From contig JAGVIF010000362.1 in assembly GCA_020056205.1 (NCBI GenBank), positions 1 through 5,705 on the forward strand: a DNA stretch of 5,705 nucleotides. The letters run 5' to 3'. Source of the DNA: Lentisphaeria bacterium (GTDB lineage Bacteria; Verrucomicrobiota; Lentisphaeria; Victivallales; GWF2-50-93). Position numbers and translations under genes: made by a program. The notes under the pieces are model-generated. The model worked only from the letters and a program-made list of their open reading frames with translations, was not told the DNA's origin and made no database searches. Shown in pieces: positions 5,705 through 5,705 of the stretch (position 1 is the first letter of the stretch; every line of letters begins with the position of its first letter).

Positions 5705-5705
5705 A

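Overview
The window carries the leading part of a type III-B (Cmr) CRISPR-Cas operon, read entirely on the minus strand. In transcription order it holds a CARF-HEPN ancillary nuclease of the Csm6/Csx1 superfamily (5336-4104), the large subunit Cas10/Cmr2 (4111-1409) and the crRNA-5'-end subunit Cmr3 (1412-102). The three genes overlap by 8 and 4 bases, and each has a clear Shine-Dalgarno sequence, so they are almost certainly co-transcribed and translationally coupled. A good sigma-70-like promoter sits just upstream of the CARF gene. Cas10 keeps both the HD nuclease signature and the GGDD cyclase signature. The CARF protein keeps an Rx6H HEPN motif. The expected circuit is: crRNA-guided target binding, cyclic oligoadenylate synthesis by Cas10, then CARF-gated RNA cleavage.

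Below Cmr3 (1-101) the operon logic seems to break. A 42-base gap contains a promoter-like pair overlapping a near-perfect dyad. A new minus-strand gene then starts at 59; its 19 visible codons do not resemble Cmr4, Cmr5 or Cmr6. The rest of the Cmr complex (Cmr1, 4, 5, 6), an adaptation module and a CRISPR array are not visible here.

Upstream of the operon (5337-5705) there is no certain gene. This stretch holds the promoter, a roughly 106-base nested inverted-repeat element (5399-5504), and four compact hairpins spaced about 26 bases apart (5531-5634). A minus-strand frame stays open from the window edge to a TGA inside the inverted repeat, and may be the 3' end of an upstream gene.

Two genes carry short ATGGAAG-type repeats inserted in frame: a long array in cmr3 and a three-unit copy in opposite orientation in cas10. 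From memory, ATGGAAGATGGAAG tracts of this kind are common in genomes of the Lentisphaerota/Kiritimatiellota (PVC) group. I therefore suggest an uncultured PVC-type bacterium, but the window contains no phylogenetic marker and this is a weak inference.
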